Shown: positions 1-9,994 of the stretch, one piece after another
Layout: every line of letters begins with the position of its first letter
Position numbering within the stretch: the first letter of the stretch is position 1
Origin: a bacterium
GTDB lineage: Bacteria > Bacillota > Bacilli > Lactobacillales > Streptococcaceae
Reading direction: 5' to 3'
DNA: 64,000 nt
NCBI GenBank assembly: GCA_905221325.1
Contig: CAJNCS010000004.1
Location: forward strand, 182,539 to 246,538
Notes under the pieces: model-generated
Database searches by the model: none
Told to the model about the DNA's origin: nothing
Seen by the model: the letters and a program-made list of their open reading frames with translations, nothing else
Made by a program: the position numbers and the translations under genes

Positions 1-1
1 G

Positions 2-211
2 GTCATGTTTCTCTTAGTTGGTTTCCTACAGTGGATTTTAGGATTTTTCTTCCAACCAACGGGACGCTTCTGGAGTTTCCTTTATGTAGCCCTCATCGGA
101 GGTCTCGGGGGAGGACTCTATGGTTTAATGAGTCTTGGCACTCACCTATTGGATAAGATTATTGGGAAACCTCAAGCAGACCGCCTACGAGCAAGATTTA
201 AACGATCTTAA
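2..211 (+). CDS. C-terminal end of a MurJ/polysaccharide-flippase family membrane protein (partial)
   Basis: This is the last 69 codons of a gene that begins before the window. The visible peptide has two hydrophobic segments, a Gly-rich turn (GGLGGGLYG) and a basic tail ending RARFKRS, as expected for the last membrane helices and cytosolic end of a multi-pass transporter. In pneumococci the gene next to aliB is, from memory, a polysaccharide biosynthesis/MurJ-like flippase, and the tail fits that. The family moves lipid-linked wall precursors across the membrane. The assignment rests mainly on context because only the end is visible. Confidence 0.55.
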   Translation, partial: VMFLLVGFLQWILGFFFQPTGRFWSFLYVALIGGLGGGLYGLMSLGTHLLDKIIGKPQADRLRARFKRS

Positions 212-274
212 CAAAATAGATTTATAAATAAAAGGAATAAATTGGGCTTTTCTACCATAAAAAGTTTAGTTTGT

Positions 275-298
275 TCTCTTTTTTATTAAAAAAAGAGA
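275..298 (+). terminator. AT-rich hairpin after the flippase gene
   Basis: An inverted repeat TCTCTTTTTT / AAAAAAAGAGA (275-284 and 288-298) lies between the flippase end and the aliB promoter. It could end transcription from the left, but it lacks a GC-rich stem and a following U run, so the call is weak. Confidence 0.3.
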
Positions 299-358
299 TG
301 AAAATCTAAAATTTGTAGAGAAAATAATATAATTTCGACATTTTGTGACAGGAATTGC

Positions 359-387
359 TTGACTAAATAAAACTAAAGCTGTATAAT
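359..387 (+). promoter_or_regulatory. Sigma-A promoter of aliB
   Basis: TTGACT at 359-364 and TATAAT at 382-387 are separated by 17 bp. The ribosome binding site AGGAGG follows at 406-411, eight bases before the aliB ATG. Confidence 0.8.
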
Positions 388-419
388 AAGGCAAATATCT
401 AAAACAGGAGGTTCTGGAA

Positions 420-2378
420 ATGAAAAAGTCTAAGGCCAAGTATCTGACACTGGCAGGTGTCGTATTAAGCGCAGGTATCCTATTGAGCGCATGTGGGAAC
501 TCAGCAAGTTCATCTAAAACATATAACTATGTCTATTCTAGTGATCCATCTAGTTTGAACTATCTAGCAGAGAATCGTGCAACAACCAATGATATCGTTA
601 CCAATCTGGTAGATGGTTTGATGGAAAATGACCAATATGGTAACTATGTTCCATCTTTGGCAGAGGATTGGACCGTTTCCAAGGACGGTTTGACTTATAC
701 CTACAAACTTCGTAAAGATGCCAAGTGGTATACATACGAAGGTGAAGAATACGCACCTGTAACGGCCCAAGACTTTGTGACAGGTTTGAAATATGCTGCT
801 GATAAAAAATCTGAAGCCTTGTACTTGGTTCAAGACTCTGTAGCAGGTTTGGATGACTATATCAACGGTAAAACAACAGACTTTTCAACTGTCGGTGTGA
901 AGGCGATTGATGACCAAACAGTTCAGTACACTTTGACACGACCAGAACCTTACTGGAACTCAAAAACTACGTCCACTATTCTCTTCCCTGTTAATGCCGA
1001 TTTCTTGAAATCAAAAGGGGATGATTTTGGTAAGGTAGATCCTTCTAACATTTTGTACAATGGTCCTTTCTTGATGAAGTCCTTTGTTTCAAAATCTGTT
1101 ATCGAATACAAGAAAAATCCGAATTACTGGGATGCTAAAAATGTCTTTGTGGACGATGTGAAATTGACCTACTATGATGGAAGTGACCAAGATGCCTTAG
1201 CACGTAACTTTACAGAAGGAGTCTACAGCTACGCACGTCTCTATCCAAATAGCTCAAGCTTTGAAGGGATTAAAGAGAAGAACAAGGACAATATTGTTTA
1301 TAGTATGCAAGATGCGACAACATTTTTCTTGAACTTTAATCTAGATAGAAAATCTTATAATTTCACTTCTAAAACGACGGACATCGAAAAGAAATCTACC
1401 CAAGAAGCAGTTCTTAACAAAAACTTCCGCCAAGCCATCAATTTTGCCTACAATCGTACGGCCTATGGGGCTCAATCTCAAGGGGAAGATGGAGCAACGA
1501 AGATTCTTCGTAACTTAGTTGTGCCTCCTACATTTGTGACTATTAACGGAAAAGAGTTCGGAGATGTTGTCTCATCTAAGATGGTCAACTATGGTCAAGA
1601 ATGGCAAGGCATCAACTTTGCAGACGCGCAAGATCCATACTACAATCCTGACAAGGCTAAAGCTAAATTTGCAGAAGCTAAGAAAGAACTAGAAGCCAAG
1701 GGTGTTCAGTTCCCAATTCACTTGGATAAGACTGTAGAAATGACCAATAAAACAGAAATTCAAGAAATTAGCTCAATGAAGCAATCTATTGAATCTGTTC
1801 TAGGAACTGATAATATAGTCATCGATATCCAACAATTGTCAACAGATGACTATGATAACTCTGGCTATCTCGCTCAAACTGCAGCTCAAAAAGACTATGA
1901 CTTTTATAATGGTGGATGGAGCCCTGACTATCAAGACCCATCAACCTATCTTGATATCTTTAGCGTGAAGAGCGGTGGTATGTTACAAAACCTCGGTTTA
2001 GAACCAGGTGAAGTCAATGATAAGGCCAAGGCGGTTGGACTTGATACCTATACTGAAATGCTGGAAGAAGCTAACAAAGAGCAAGATCCAGCAAAACGTT
2101 ATGAAAAATATGCTGAAATTCAAGCTTGGCTCGTTGATAGTGCCCTCGCTATTCCAAACATTTCTCGTGGTGGAACACCTAGCTTGAGAAAGACAGTTCC
2201 TTTCTCAGCACCATATTCTCTTGCTGGAAATAAGGGTGTCGAATCATACAAGTACCTCAAGTTGCAAGATAAGACGGTGACAACTGCTGAGTACGAAAAA
2301 GCTAAAGAAAAATGGCTGAAAGAAAAAGAAGAATCAAATAAGAAAGCCCAAGAAGAATTGGCAAAACACGTTAAATAA
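420..2378 (+). CDS. aliB: Oligopeptide ABC transporter substrate-binding lipoprotein (AliB/AmiA family)
   Basis: The 652-residue product is a peptide-binding lipoprotein that hands oligopeptides to the Ami permease at the outer face of the membrane. A basic N-terminus, a hydrophobic stretch and the lipobox LLSAC place the lipidated cysteine at residue 25. The remainder fits an SBP_bac_5 domain (DppA/OppA type), for example the YNGPFLMKSF segment and the NGGWSPDYQDPSTYLD segment. Length equals the usual 650-660 residues of streptococcal Ami/Ali proteins. No permease genes are adjacent, as is normal for Ali orphans that share the Ami channel. It has its own promoter and terminator and so is monocistronic. 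AliA and AmiA are paralogues; the choice of AliB leans on the neighbouring metC-patB genes. Confidence 0.88.
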   Translation: MKKSKAKYLTLAGVVLSAGILLSACGNSASSSKTYNYVYSSDPSSLNYLAENRATTNDIVTNLVDGLMENDQYGNYVPSLAEDWTVSKDGLTYTYKLRKDAKWYTYEGEEYAPVTAQDFVTGLKYAADKKSEALYLVQDSVAGLDDYINGKTTDFSTVGVKAIDDQTVQYTLTRPEPYWNSKTTSTILFPVNADFLKSKGDDFGKVDPSNILYNGPFLMKSFVSKSVIEYKKNPNYWDAKNVFVDDVKLTYYDGSDQDALARNFTEGVYSYARLYPNSSSFEGIKEKNKDNIVYSMQDATTFFLNFNLDRKSYNFTSKTTDIEKKSTQEAVLNKNFRQAINFAYNRTAYGAQSQGEDGATKILRNLVVPPTFVTINGKEFGDVVSSKMVNYGQEWQGINFADAQDPYYNPDKAKAKFAEAKKELEAKGVQFPIHLDKTVEMTNKTEIQEISSMKQSIESVLGTDNIVIDIQQLSTDDYDNSGYLAQTAAQKDYDFYNGGWSPDYQDPSTYLDIFSVKSGGMLQNLGLEPGEVNDKAKAVGLDTYTEMLEEANKEQDPAKRYEKYAEIQAWLVDSALAIPNISRGGTPSLRKTVPFSAPYSLAGNKGVESYKYLKLQDKTVTTAEYEKAKEKWLKEKEESNKKAQEELAKHVK

Positions 2379-2395
2379 CCAGTCTATTCAACAGG

Positions 2396-2429
2396 AAAAA
2401 CGATAGTTTCTCAAGGAACTATCGTTTTT
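2396..2429 (+). terminator. Intrinsic terminator of aliB
   Basis: A 13-bp perfect stem (AAAAACGATAGTT at 2396-2408 with its complement at 2417-2429) around an 8-nt loop, with the 3' arm itself ending in a T run. Confidence 0.9.
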
Positions 2430-2488
2430 GTATAGTTTGAAACTATAACTAGCTCTTGAAAAGAAGAAAATGAGTTGGCGAAAATAAG

Positions 2489-2497
2489 TGGTACAAT
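2489..2497 (+). promoter_or_regulatory. Extended -10 promoter element of metC
   Basis: TGGTACAAT is an extended -10 box 27 bases before the metC start; no good -35 is visible. GGAGG follows at about 2514. Confidence 0.55.
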
Positions 2498-2523
2498 AGT
2501 TACTATAGATTTGGAGGTATTGT

Positions 2524-3618
2524 ATGAGCAAAGAACTACACATCAACACAATTTTAGCCCAGGCGGGAATCAAGTCAGATAAGGTGACAGGCGCGTTGGT
2601 GACGCCACTACATTTTTCAACGACTTATCAGCATCCGGAGTTCGGTCAGTCTACTGGATTTGACTATACCCGTACTAAAAACCCAACTCGCAGTAAGGCG
2701 GAGGAAGTCTTGGCGGCAATCGAATCAGCAGACTATGCCCTAGCGACGAGTTCAGGTATGGCTGCGATTGTACTGGCCTTTAGTGTTTTTCCAGTAGGAA
2801 GTAAAGTCTTGACTGTGCGCGATTTGTATGGAGGTTCTTTCCGTTGGTTCAACCAAGTGGAGCAAGAAGGCCGTTTCCATTTTACCTATGCCAATACAGA
2901 AGAAGAATTGATTGCTGAGTTAGAAAAGGATGTGGATGTTCTCTATATCGAAACACCAACCAATCCCTTGATGTTGGAATTTGATATCGAAAAACTAGCA
3001 AAATTAGCTCATGCTAAGGGTGCCAAAGTGGTGGTGGACAATACCTTCTACAGTCCTATCTACCAACGCCCGATTGAGGATGGAGCAGATATTGTTCTTC
3101 ATTCGGCTACCAAGTATTTAGCAGGGCACAATGATGTCTTGGCTGGGGTGGTTGTGACTAATAGTTTAGAACTATATGAACAATTGTTCTATAATCTCAA
3201 TACGACAGGTGCGGTCTTATCACCGTTTGATAGTTATCAGTTGATTCGTGGTCTTAAAACTCTACCTCTTCGTATGGAACGTTCTACAGCCAATGCCCAA
3301 GAAGTGGTTGCCTTTTTGAAGGATTCACCTGCTGTCAAGGAAGTGCTCTATACTGGACGTGGGGGTATGATTTCCTTTAAAGTAGTGGATGAAAAACGTA
3401 TTCCTCATATTTTAAATAGCCTCAAGGTATTCTCTTTTGCCGAAAGTTTGGGTGGGGTGGAGAGTCTGATCACCTATCCGACGACTCAAACCCATGCGGA
3501 TATTCCAGCAGAAGTGCGCCATTCCTATGGATTGACAGATGATCTCTTGCGTTTGTCTATTGGGATTGAGGATGCTAGAGATTTGATTGCGGACTTGCGA
3601 CAAGCTTTGGAAGGATAA
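2524..3618 (+). CDS. metC: Cystathionine gamma-synthase/beta-lyase, PLP-dependent (MetC type)
   Basis: The 364-residue protein belongs to the Cys/Met metabolism PLP family, which interconverts cysteine, cystathionine and homocysteine in the cytosol. The PLP lysine is Lys197 in the motif SATKYLAGH, and the upstream VVDNTFYSPIYQRP segment and SSGMAAI motif are typical of the family. Length matches the usual 360-400 residues. Seven bases separate it from the PatB-type gene, so the two form an operon for transsulfuration or methionine supply. Sequence alone does not separate beta-lyase from gamma-synthase activity. Confidence 0.85.
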   Translation: MSKELHINTILAQAGIKSDKVTGALVTPLHFSTTYQHPEFGQSTGFDYTRTKNPTRSKAEEVLAAIESADYALATSSGMAAIVLAFSVFPVGSKVLTVRDLYGGSFRWFNQVEQEGRFHFTYANTEEELIAELEKDVDVLYIETPTNPLMLEFDIEKLAKLAHAKGAKVVVDNTFYSPIYQRPIEDGADIVLHSATKYLAGHNDVLAGVVVTNSLELYEQLFYNLNTTGAVLSPFDSYQLIRGLKTLPLRMERSTANAQEVVAFLKDSPAVKEVLYTGRGGMISFKVVDEKRIPHILNSLKVFSFAESLGGVESLITYPTTQTHADIPAEVRHSYGLTDDLLRLSIGIEDARDLIADLRQALEG

Positions 3619-3625
3619 GAAGAGT

Positions 3626-4792
3626 ATGGGAAAATATGATTTTACAAGCCTGCCCAATCGTTTAGGGCACCATACCTATAAATGGAAAGAAGCGGAAGCT
3701 GATCGAGAAGTTCTACCAGCCTGGATAGCAGATATGGACTTTGTAGTCTTACCTGAAGTTCGACAAGCTATACAAGCCTACGCAGATCAGTTTGTCTATG
3801 GTTATACTTATGCAAGCGACGCTTTGATTGAGTCGGTTCAAGAATGGGAAGCCAGCCAACACGGTTATCACTTTGACAAAGATGCTCTCGTCTTTATAGA
3901 GGGAGTGGTACCAGCTATCTCAACAGCTATTCAAGCCTTTACAAAAGAAGGAGAGGCTGTTCTGATTAATACACCGGTCTATCCACCGTTTGCACGCAGT
4001 GTCAAACTCAACAATCGCAGATTGATTACTAATTCTTTGGTGGAAAAGGATGGACTGTTTGAGATTGACTTTGACCAGTTGGAGAAGGAATTGGTAGAAG
4101 AGGATGTGAAGCTTTATATCCTTTGCAATCCCCACAATCCTGGTGGACGTGTTTGGGAAAAGGAAGTGTTAGAAAAGATTGGTCATCTCTGCCAAAAACA
4201 TGGTGTTTTGTTGGTTTCAGATGAGATTCACCAAGATTTGGCCCTCTTTGGTCACAAACACCAGTCTTTCAACACCATTGATCCAGACTTTAAAGACTTT
4301 GCCCTTATTTTGAGTAGTGCCACTAAAACCTTTAATATTGCTGGAACGAAAAATTCCTATGCTGTCATTGAAAATCCAAAGCTTCGTGTGGCTTTCCAAA
4401 AACGCCAGTTGGCCAATAACCAGCATGAAATTTCAGGCTTGGGTTATTTGGCGACAGAAGCTGCCTACCGTTATGGCAAGGACTGGTTAGGAGAGTTAAA
4501 AGAAGTCATCGAGGACCACATTAACTATGTAGTGGATGTTTTGAGCAAAGAAACCAAGATTAAGGTCATGAAACCGCAAGGTACCTACTTGATTTGGCTT
4601 GATTTTTCAGCCTATGAGCTAACGGATGACCGCTTGCAAGAGCTTTTGAAGAATGAAGCCAAGGTTATCTTAAACCGAGGTTTGGACTTTGGGGAGGAAG
4701 GAACCCTTCATGCTCGCCTCAATGTAGCCATGCCGAAGTCAGTACTGGAAGAGGTTTGCCAACGCATCGTGACCACTTTTGCTACACTTTAA
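3626..4792 (+). CDS. patB: Aminotransferase class I/II-fold cystathionine beta-lyase (PatB/MalY type)
   Basis: The 388-residue fold-type I PLP enzyme probably cleaves C-S bonds of cystathionine or cysteine. Visible motifs are LPAWIADMDF near the N-terminus (typical of MalY/PatB), CNPHNPGGRVW, SDEIHQDL and the PLP-lysine motif SSATKTFNIAG. I chose the ATG at 3626, preceded by AAGAAG, because family members start at MGKYDF; a longer reading from 3587 would overlap metC by 32 bases and has no ribosome site. It is the second gene of the metC operon and ends at a strong terminator. Confidence 0.85.
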   Translation: MGKYDFTSLPNRLGHHTYKWKEAEADREVLPAWIADMDFVVLPEVRQAIQAYADQFVYGYTYASDALIESVQEWEASQHGYHFDKDALVFIEGVVPAISTAIQAFTKEGEAVLINTPVYPPFARSVKLNNRRLITNSLVEKDGLFEIDFDQLEKELVEEDVKLYILCNPHNPGGRVWEKEVLEKIGHLCQKHGVLLVSDEIHQDLALFGHKHQSFNTIDPDFKDFALILSSATKTFNIAGTKNSYAVIENPKLRVAFQKRQLANNQHEISGLGYLATEAAYRYGKDWLGELKEVIEDHINYVVDVLSKETKIKVMKPQGTYLIWLDFSAYELTDDRLQELLKNEAKVILNRGLDFGEEGTLHARLNVAMPKSVLEEVCQRIVTTFATL

Positions 4793-4798
4793 AAATCC

Positions 4799-4836
4799 AG
4801 CCTTCTAGGAGAAAAGTCTTCCTAGAAGGCTATTTT
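4799..4836 (+). terminator. Intrinsic terminator of metC-patB
   Basis: AGCCTTCTAGGA (4799-4810) pairs perfectly with TCCTAGAAGGCT (4820-4831) and is followed by ATTTT. Confidence 0.9.
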
Positions 4837-4850
4837 CGTAGGGGAAAATG

Positions 4851-4859
4851 TGGTATAAT
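4851..4859 (+). promoter_or_regulatory. Extended -10 promoter of the SNF2 gene
   Basis: TGGTATAAT is an extended -10 box, 25 bases before the ATG at 4885, directly after the upstream terminator. Confidence 0.65.
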
Positions 4860-4884
4860 GAAAAGATAAGATAAAGGGGTAACT

Positions 4885-7800
4885 ATGGTTAAATTGATTC
4901 CGGGAAAGTTGCGCATGGAGGGTGTTACTCTCTATGAGACTGGCAACATTGAGATCATCAAGGAAAAAGGGAATCGCCTCTATACACGTGTGGCGGGAGA
5001 AGATTTGCGCTACAGTTTAGAGGATGATCTTGTTTTTTGTGCTTGTGATTTTTTCCAAAAAAGAGGTTACTGTGTTCACCTCGCAGCGCTCGAGCATTAT
5101 CTGAAGAATGATGAAAAAGGCCAAGTGATTTTACAAGCCTTAGAAAAAGGACATGAAGAGCAAGAAGAGGTCGAAACCAAGGTTAGCTTTGGTGGTAGTT
5201 TTTTGGAGCGTGTCCAACCTCAAAAACGAGAGAAAATCTACACTTTGTCGGCTCAAGGTCAGGTAGAAGCTGGGACCAATCGCCTCCTTTGGACTCTCCG
5301 AATCGGTTTAGTTGATAGTCAAAAATATTATGTCATTCGTGATATCCCTCTCTTTTTGAAGGTTTTAGTCCATCGAAAACCATATATGATTGGGAAATAC
5401 TATGAAAATGACTTGTCTTGGGATGCTTTTGATACAGCTAGTCAAGATGTTCTTACTTTTTTATGTGGCTTGATTGAGGAGGGACTGAGTCAAGACCTCT
5501 TTTTCCCCAATCAAGGTCGTCACCTCTTTTTCCCTCTGACCTTTTTTGAGCAGGGGGTAGAGTTGCTGATGAACTTGGAAGATTTTCATTTCGAACATCA
5601 GATTACTAGTTATGAAAATCTTCTTTTTCATGATTTAGATCCAGAAGCAAACCTTTTCTCTTTTTCCGTGAAGGAGTATCCTGATTATTTTGAGATGGAG
5701 ATTTCTGAAAGTGAGCGAGTCAACGTATTCTATGGGGGGGCGATTCTCTTTCGTAAGGGGAATTTTTATCTCTTAAATCCTAAACAAATCAGCCTACTAA
5801 AGGAAATCAAGGAGCTTCCTCAGGAGGAAAGAGGGAGAAAATGCCTCCAGTTTGACAACAGTGATCGTGACCGCCTAGCCGCCTGTCTGCCTTTGTTTGG
5901 ACAGCTAGGAACAGTTTCTGCTCCTGAGCGCTTGCAAATCAGACCCTTTTCACCAATCTTTTACTTTGATAGGGAGGATGACGGCCGCATCCGCTTGGAT
6001 ATCCAGTTTGACTATGGAGATGTTAAGGTGACTAGTCGTCAACAGCTGGAACAATTACCATTTTCAAGCGATGCTGTCTTGGAAAACCAACTATTTCAAG
6101 TCTGTTTAGGGGCTGGGTTTGAGGCTGATTTTCAGTCTTGGAGACAGGCTTTGAAGCCAGAGGCAGTTTATTCTTTCTTTCACCATACGATTCCAGCTTT
6201 TGAGAAGTTGGGTCAGGTCTTCTTGTCTGATGAAATGAATGAGCTCTACAGTGTCCAAGCTCCTCAGGTTCAGATTGAGTCCAAGGGAGGACTGTTGGAG
6301 ATTCAGTTTGATTTCCAAGGGATTGCCCAAGAAGAGATTGATCAAGCTCTTAAAGCCCTGACCAGCAATCAGGATTTCTATATCAGTTCTTCTGACCAAG
6401 TGTACTTTTTTGATGAGGAAACCAAGCAGATTCGTCAAAATTTGCAGGAACTGGGGGTTGAGCTAAAAAATGGTTCTTTCCAAGCGCGAAAATCCCTAGC
6501 TTATAGTCTTTCTCAGCTTTTTGAAGATCGAGATCGAATCTCCTTTTCGGAGAAATTTCAGCATTTAGCTCATGATTTAACCCATCCAGAGGACTTTCCT
6601 TTGGGAGACGTAGAGATTCAAGCGAGTTTGAGAGACTACCAGGAAAAGGGTGTCCGTTGGCTTCAGATGCTTCATCACTATGGCTTTGGTGGCATTCTGG
6701 CAGATGATATGGGACTGGGAAAAACACTGCAAACTATTGCTTTTTTGACCAGTCAGGTGACAGAAGATAGTCGGGTCTTGATTTTAGCGCCGTCAGGTTT
6801 AATCTACAACTGGGCAGATGAATTCAGGAAATTTGCCCCACAGTTGGATGTGGCTGTCGTTCATGGTTTGAAAGCGAATCGAGAAGCGATTCTTTCTGAA
6901 AATCACCAAATCTATGTGACTAGCTATGCCACCTTTCGTCAAGACAGCGAGCTTTATCAAGAGATGGCTTTTGATTTCCTCTTCTTAGATGAAGCCCAAG
7001 TCATGAAAAATGCCCAAACCAAGATTGCTCAGAGTTTGCGCCAGTTTGTGGTGCCGGCAGTCTTTGCTTTGTCAGGTACGCCCATTGAAAACCATTTAGG
7101 AGAGTTGTGGTCTATCTTCCAAATTGTGCTTCCAGGGCTCTTGCCAAGTAAAAAGGAGTTTATGAAATTACCGGCTGACCGAGTCGCGCAGTTTATCAAG
7201 CCTTTCGTCATGAGACGTAAGAAAGAAGAAGTTCTTACAGAACTACCTGACCTGATCGAAGTCGTCTATAAAAATGAACTGGAAGACCAACAGAAGGCTA
7301 TCTATCTAGCCCAGTTGCAACAGATGCGAGACCGCCTAGCGCAAGTGACAGACCAAGAATTCCAGAGAAGTCGGGTAGAAATCTTATCTGGTCTCATGCG
7401 TTTGCGCCAGATCTGCGATACGCCAGCTCTCTTCATGGAGGATTACCAAGGAGCTAGTGGTAAATTGGATAGTCTCCGAGATTTATTGCTACAAGTGGCT
7501 GATGGTGGGCATCGGGTCTTGATTTTCTCGCAGTTTAAAGGAATGTTGGAAAAAATCGAGCAAGAACTACCAGACTTGGGCTTGACTTCCTTCAAAATCA
7601 CGGGCTCAACTCCTGCTCAAGAAAGACAAGAGATGACCAAGGCCTTTAATCAGGGAGAAAGAGACGCCTTTCTCATCTCTCTGAAGGCAGGTGGTGTCGG
7701 TCTTAATCTAACGGGAGCTGATACCGTCATCCTAGTGGACCTCTGGTGGAATCCCGCTGTCGAAGCCCAGGCCATCGGACGAGCCCATCGCATGGGGCAG

Positions 7801-7980
7801 GAGCAGATGGTCGAGGTCTATCGCTTGATTACGAGAGGAACCATTGAAGAGAAAATCCAAGAACTTCAAGAGCAGAAAAAACATTTGGTTTCCCAAGTTT
7901 TAGATGGTACAGAGTCGCGTGCGAGTCTCAGTTTGGCAGAAATTCGTGAAATTTTGGGAATTTCTGAAGCCAGCACTTGA
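4885..7980 (+). CDS. SWIM zinc-finger SNF2/RapA-family helicase
   Basis: The 1031-residue protein is a DNA-dependent ATPase/translocase of the SNF2 superfamily. A SWIM zinc finger lies at residues 52-65 (FCAC...YCVHLAA, CxCx8CxH). A long middle region follows, then the helicase core: motif I DDMGLGKT at about residues 606-613, motif II DEAQ at about 702, motif III SGTPIEN, and the C-terminal helicase domain with QFKGMLE, SLKAGGVGLNLTGAD and the QAIGRAHRMGQ motif VI. SWIM-SNF2 fusions are widespread in Firmicutes; roles in transcription-complex recycling or repair are proposed but not settled. It has its own promoter. A run of seven G at 5734-5740 lies inside the gene. Confidence 0.88.
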   Translation: MVKLIPGKLRMEGVTLYETGNIEIIKEKGNRLYTRVAGEDLRYSLEDDLVFCACDFFQKRGYCVHLAALEHYLKNDEKGQVILQALEKGHEEQEEVETKVSFGGSFLERVQPQKREKIYTLSAQGQVEAGTNRLLWTLRIGLVDSQKYYVIRDIPLFLKVLVHRKPYMIGKYYENDLSWDAFDTASQDVLTFLCGLIEEGLSQDLFFPNQGRHLFFPLTFFEQGVELLMNLEDFHFEHQITSYENLLFHDLDPEANLFSFSVKEYPDYFEMEISESERVNVFYGGAILFRKGNFYLLNPKQISLLKEIKELPQEERGRKCLQFDNSDRDRLAACLPLFGQLGTVSAPERLQIRPFSPIFYFDREDDGRIRLDIQFDYGDVKVTSRQQLEQLPFSSDAVLENQLFQVCLGAGFEADFQSWRQALKPEAVYSFFHHTIPAFEKLGQVFLSDEMNELYSVQAPQVQIESKGGLLEIQFDFQGIAQEEIDQALKALTSNQDFYISSSDQVYFFDEETKQIRQNLQELGVELKNGSFQARKSLAYSLSQLFEDRDRISFSEKFQHLAHDLTHPEDFPLGDVEIQASLRDYQEKGVRWLQMLHHYGFGGILADDMGLGKTLQTIAFLTSQVTEDSRVLILAPSGLIYNWADEFRKFAPQLDVAVVHGLKANREAILSENHQIYVTSYATFRQDSELYQEMAFDFLFLDEAQVMKNAQTKIAQSLRQFVVPAVFALSGTPIENHLGELWSIFQIVLPGLLPSKKEFMKLPADRVAQFIKPFVMRRKKEEVLTELPDLIEVVYKNELEDQQKAIYLAQLQQMRDRLAQVTDQEFQRSRVEILSGLMRLRQICDTPALFMEDYQGASGKLDSLRDLLLQVADGGHRVLIFSQFKGMLEKIEQELPDLGLTSFKITGSTPAQERQEMTKAFNQGERDAFLISLKAGGVGLNLTGADTVILVDLWWNPAVEAQAIGRAHRMGQEQMVEVYRLITRGTIEEKIQELQEQKKHLVSQVLDGTESRASLSLAEIREILGISEAST

Positions 7981-8004
7981 AAAATCAAGACAATACGCTA
8001 TAAT
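7977..8004 (+). promoter_or_regulatory. Promoter of the 8028 gene-murC operon
   Basis: TTGAAA (7977-7982) and TATAAT (7999-8004) with a 16-bp spacer, starting inside the stop codon of the SNF2 gene. Confidence 0.7.
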
Positions 8005-8027
8005 GAAGTGTTGAAAGGAAATACAAA

Positions 8028-8639
8028 ATGAAACAAGATCGATTTCCATTGGTGTCAGATGACGAGATCATGCTGACCGAAATGCCAGTCATGGACTTGT
8101 ATGATGAGTCTGACTTTATCAGCAATATCAAAGGCGATTACCGCGATAAGAACTATTTGGAATGGTCTCCTATCAATGAGGAAGAAACCGTAGTTTCTCC
8201 AGTGGTTAAGAAGGAGTCAAAGCCAAGCCCAGAATCTAAAAAAGTTGAAAAAACGTATGCTGAACTGGCTCGAGAAGAGGCGCGTGCGGATTTGAAGAAG
8301 AAACGTTCAGCCAAGTATTTGACTCAGGATGTTAGTCATACCAGACGACACAATGGTTCAACACTTGTTCGTCAAGGAAATCAACCAACAGCACCATTTC
8401 AAAAGGAAAATCCAGGTGAGCTTGCCAAGTTTAGCAAAAACTTGATCCAGTCTCACTATATTCTAGCTGAAGAGGTTGGCCAAGTGGCGACTCCAACTCC
8501 GAAAACCCAAACGGGAAAAGCTAAAAAGAACAACTATGATTTTCTAAAGAAGAGTCAAATCTATAATAAAAAGAATAAGCAAACAGAACAGGAACGTCAG
8601 GTTACCCAAGAGTTGAATCTGACAAGAATTACTGAGTAA
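8028..8639 (+). CDS. Conserved hypothetical protein upstream of murC
   Basis: The 203-residue product is hydrophilic, charged and probably largely disordered, with Lys/Glu-rich stretches and no signal peptide or membrane segment. I do not recognise a domain. It lies 11 bases before murC with a good promoter upstream, and a gene of this kind precedes murC in pneumococci as far as I recall. A link to wall synthesis or division is only inferred from that pairing. Confidence 0.75.
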   Translation: MKQDRFPLVSDDEIMLTEMPVMDLYDESDFISNIKGDYRDKNYLEWSPINEEETVVSPVVKKESKPSPESKKVEKTYAELAREEARADLKKKRSAKYLTQDVSHTRRHNGSTLVRQGNQPTAPFQKENPGELAKFSKNLIQSHYILAEEVGQVATPTPKTQTGKAKKNNYDFLKKSQIYNKKNKQTEQERQVTQELNLTRITE

Positions 8640-8650
8640 GGGAGAAAAGC

Positions 8651-9985
8651 ATGTCAAAAACATATCATTTTATTGGAATCAAGGGATCAGGGATGAGTGC
8701 CTTAGCCTTGATGTTGCATCAAATGGGACACAAGGTTCAAGGTTCAGACGTTGAAAAATACTACTTTACTCAACGTGGACTAGAGCAGGCAGGAATTACG
8801 ATTCTTCCTTTTGATGAAAAGAACCTGCAAGGGGATCTTGAAATTATTGCTGGAAATGCCTTTCGTCCAGATAACAATGTTGAAATCGCCTATGCCGACA
8901 AAAACGGTATCAGCTACAAACGTTACCATGAATTCCTAGGTAGCTTTATGCGTGACTTTGTCAGCATGGGGGTTGCAGGAGCGCATGGTAAGACATCAAC
9001 GACTGGGATGCTGTCTCACGTTTTGTCTCACATCACAGACACTAGCTTCTTGATTGGGGATGGAACGGGTCGAGGTTCTGAAAATGCGAAGTATTTTGTT
9101 TTTGAATCTGATGAATATGAGCGTCATTTCATGCCTTACCACCCAGAATACTCTATCATCACCAACATTGACTTTGACCATCCAGATTACTTTACTAGTC
9201 TAGAGGATGTTTTCAACGCCTTTAATGACTATGCCAAACAAATTACCAAAGGTTTGTTTGTATACGGTGAGGATGCTGAGTTGCGTAAGATCACAGCCAA
9301 TGCGCCAATCTATTACTATGGTTTTGAAGCTGATGGCAATGACTTTGTAGCTAGTGATCTCCTTCGCTCAACAACGGGTTCGACCTTTACAGTTCACTTC
9401 CGTGGACAAGAATTGGGTCAATTCCACATTCCAACTTTTGGTCGTCACAATATTATGAATGCGACAGCTGTAATTGGTCTTCTTTACACAGCTGGCTTTG
9501 ATTTGAACTTAGTGCGTGAACACTTGAAAACTTTTACAGGTGTTAAGCGTCGTTTCACTGAAAAAATCGTTAATGATACAGTAATCATTGATGACTTTGC
9601 CCACCATCCAACAGAAATCATTGCAACCTTGGATGCGGCTCGTCAAAAATACCCAAGTAAGGAAATCGTGGCAATCTTCCAACCGCATACCTTTACTAGA
9701 ACCATCGCCTTGTTGGACGAATTTGCCCACGCTTTGAATCAAGCAGACGCCGTTTACCTAGCGCAAATCTATGGATCAGCACGTGAGGTAGATCACGGAG
9801 ATGTCAAGGTAGAAGACCTAGCTAGCAAGATCACTAAGAAAAACCAAGTCATCACAGTTGAAAATGTTTCTCCACTCCTAGACCATGACAATGCCGTTTA
9901 CGTCTTTATGGGTGCTGGAGACATCCAAACCTATGAATATTCATTTGAACGTCTTTTGTCTAACTTGACAAGCAACGTCCAATAA
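8651..9985 (+). CDS. murC: UDP-N-acetylmuramate--L-alanine ligase
   Basis: This 444-residue ATP-dependent ligase adds L-alanine to UDP-MurNAc, the first step in building the peptidoglycan stem peptide in the cytosol. The N-terminal Rossmann motif [14 protein letters not shown], the P-loop [15 protein letters not shown] at about residues 108-122, the [10 protein letters not shown] segment, the [10 protein letters not shown] motif and the C-terminal [10 protein letters not shown] motif are all diagnostic of MurC. Length is normal. It shares an operon with the upstream small gene and the downstream GNAT genes. Confidence 0.97.
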   Translation: MSKTYHFIGIKGSGMSALALMLHQMGHKVQGSDVEKYYFTQRGLEQAGITILPFDEKNLQGDLEIIAGNAFRPDNNVEIAYADKNGISYKRYHEFLGSFMRDFVSMGVAGAHGKTSTTGMLSHVLSHITDTSFLIGDGTGRGSENAKYFVFESDEYERHFMPYHPEYSIITNIDFDHPDYFTSLEDVFNAFNDYAKQITKGLFVYGEDAELRKITANAPIYYYGFEADGNDFVASDLLRSTTGSTFTVHFRGQELGQFHIPTFGRHNIMNATAVIGLLYTAGFDLNLVREHLKTFTGVKRRFTEKIVNDTVIIDDFAHHPTEIIATLDAARQKYPSKEIVAIFQPHTFTRTIALLDEFAHALNQADAVYLAQIYGSAREVDHGDVKVEDLASKITKKNQVITVENVSPLLDHDNAVYVFMGAGDIQTYEYSFERLLSNLTSNVQ

Positions 9986-9994
9986 GGAAAACAG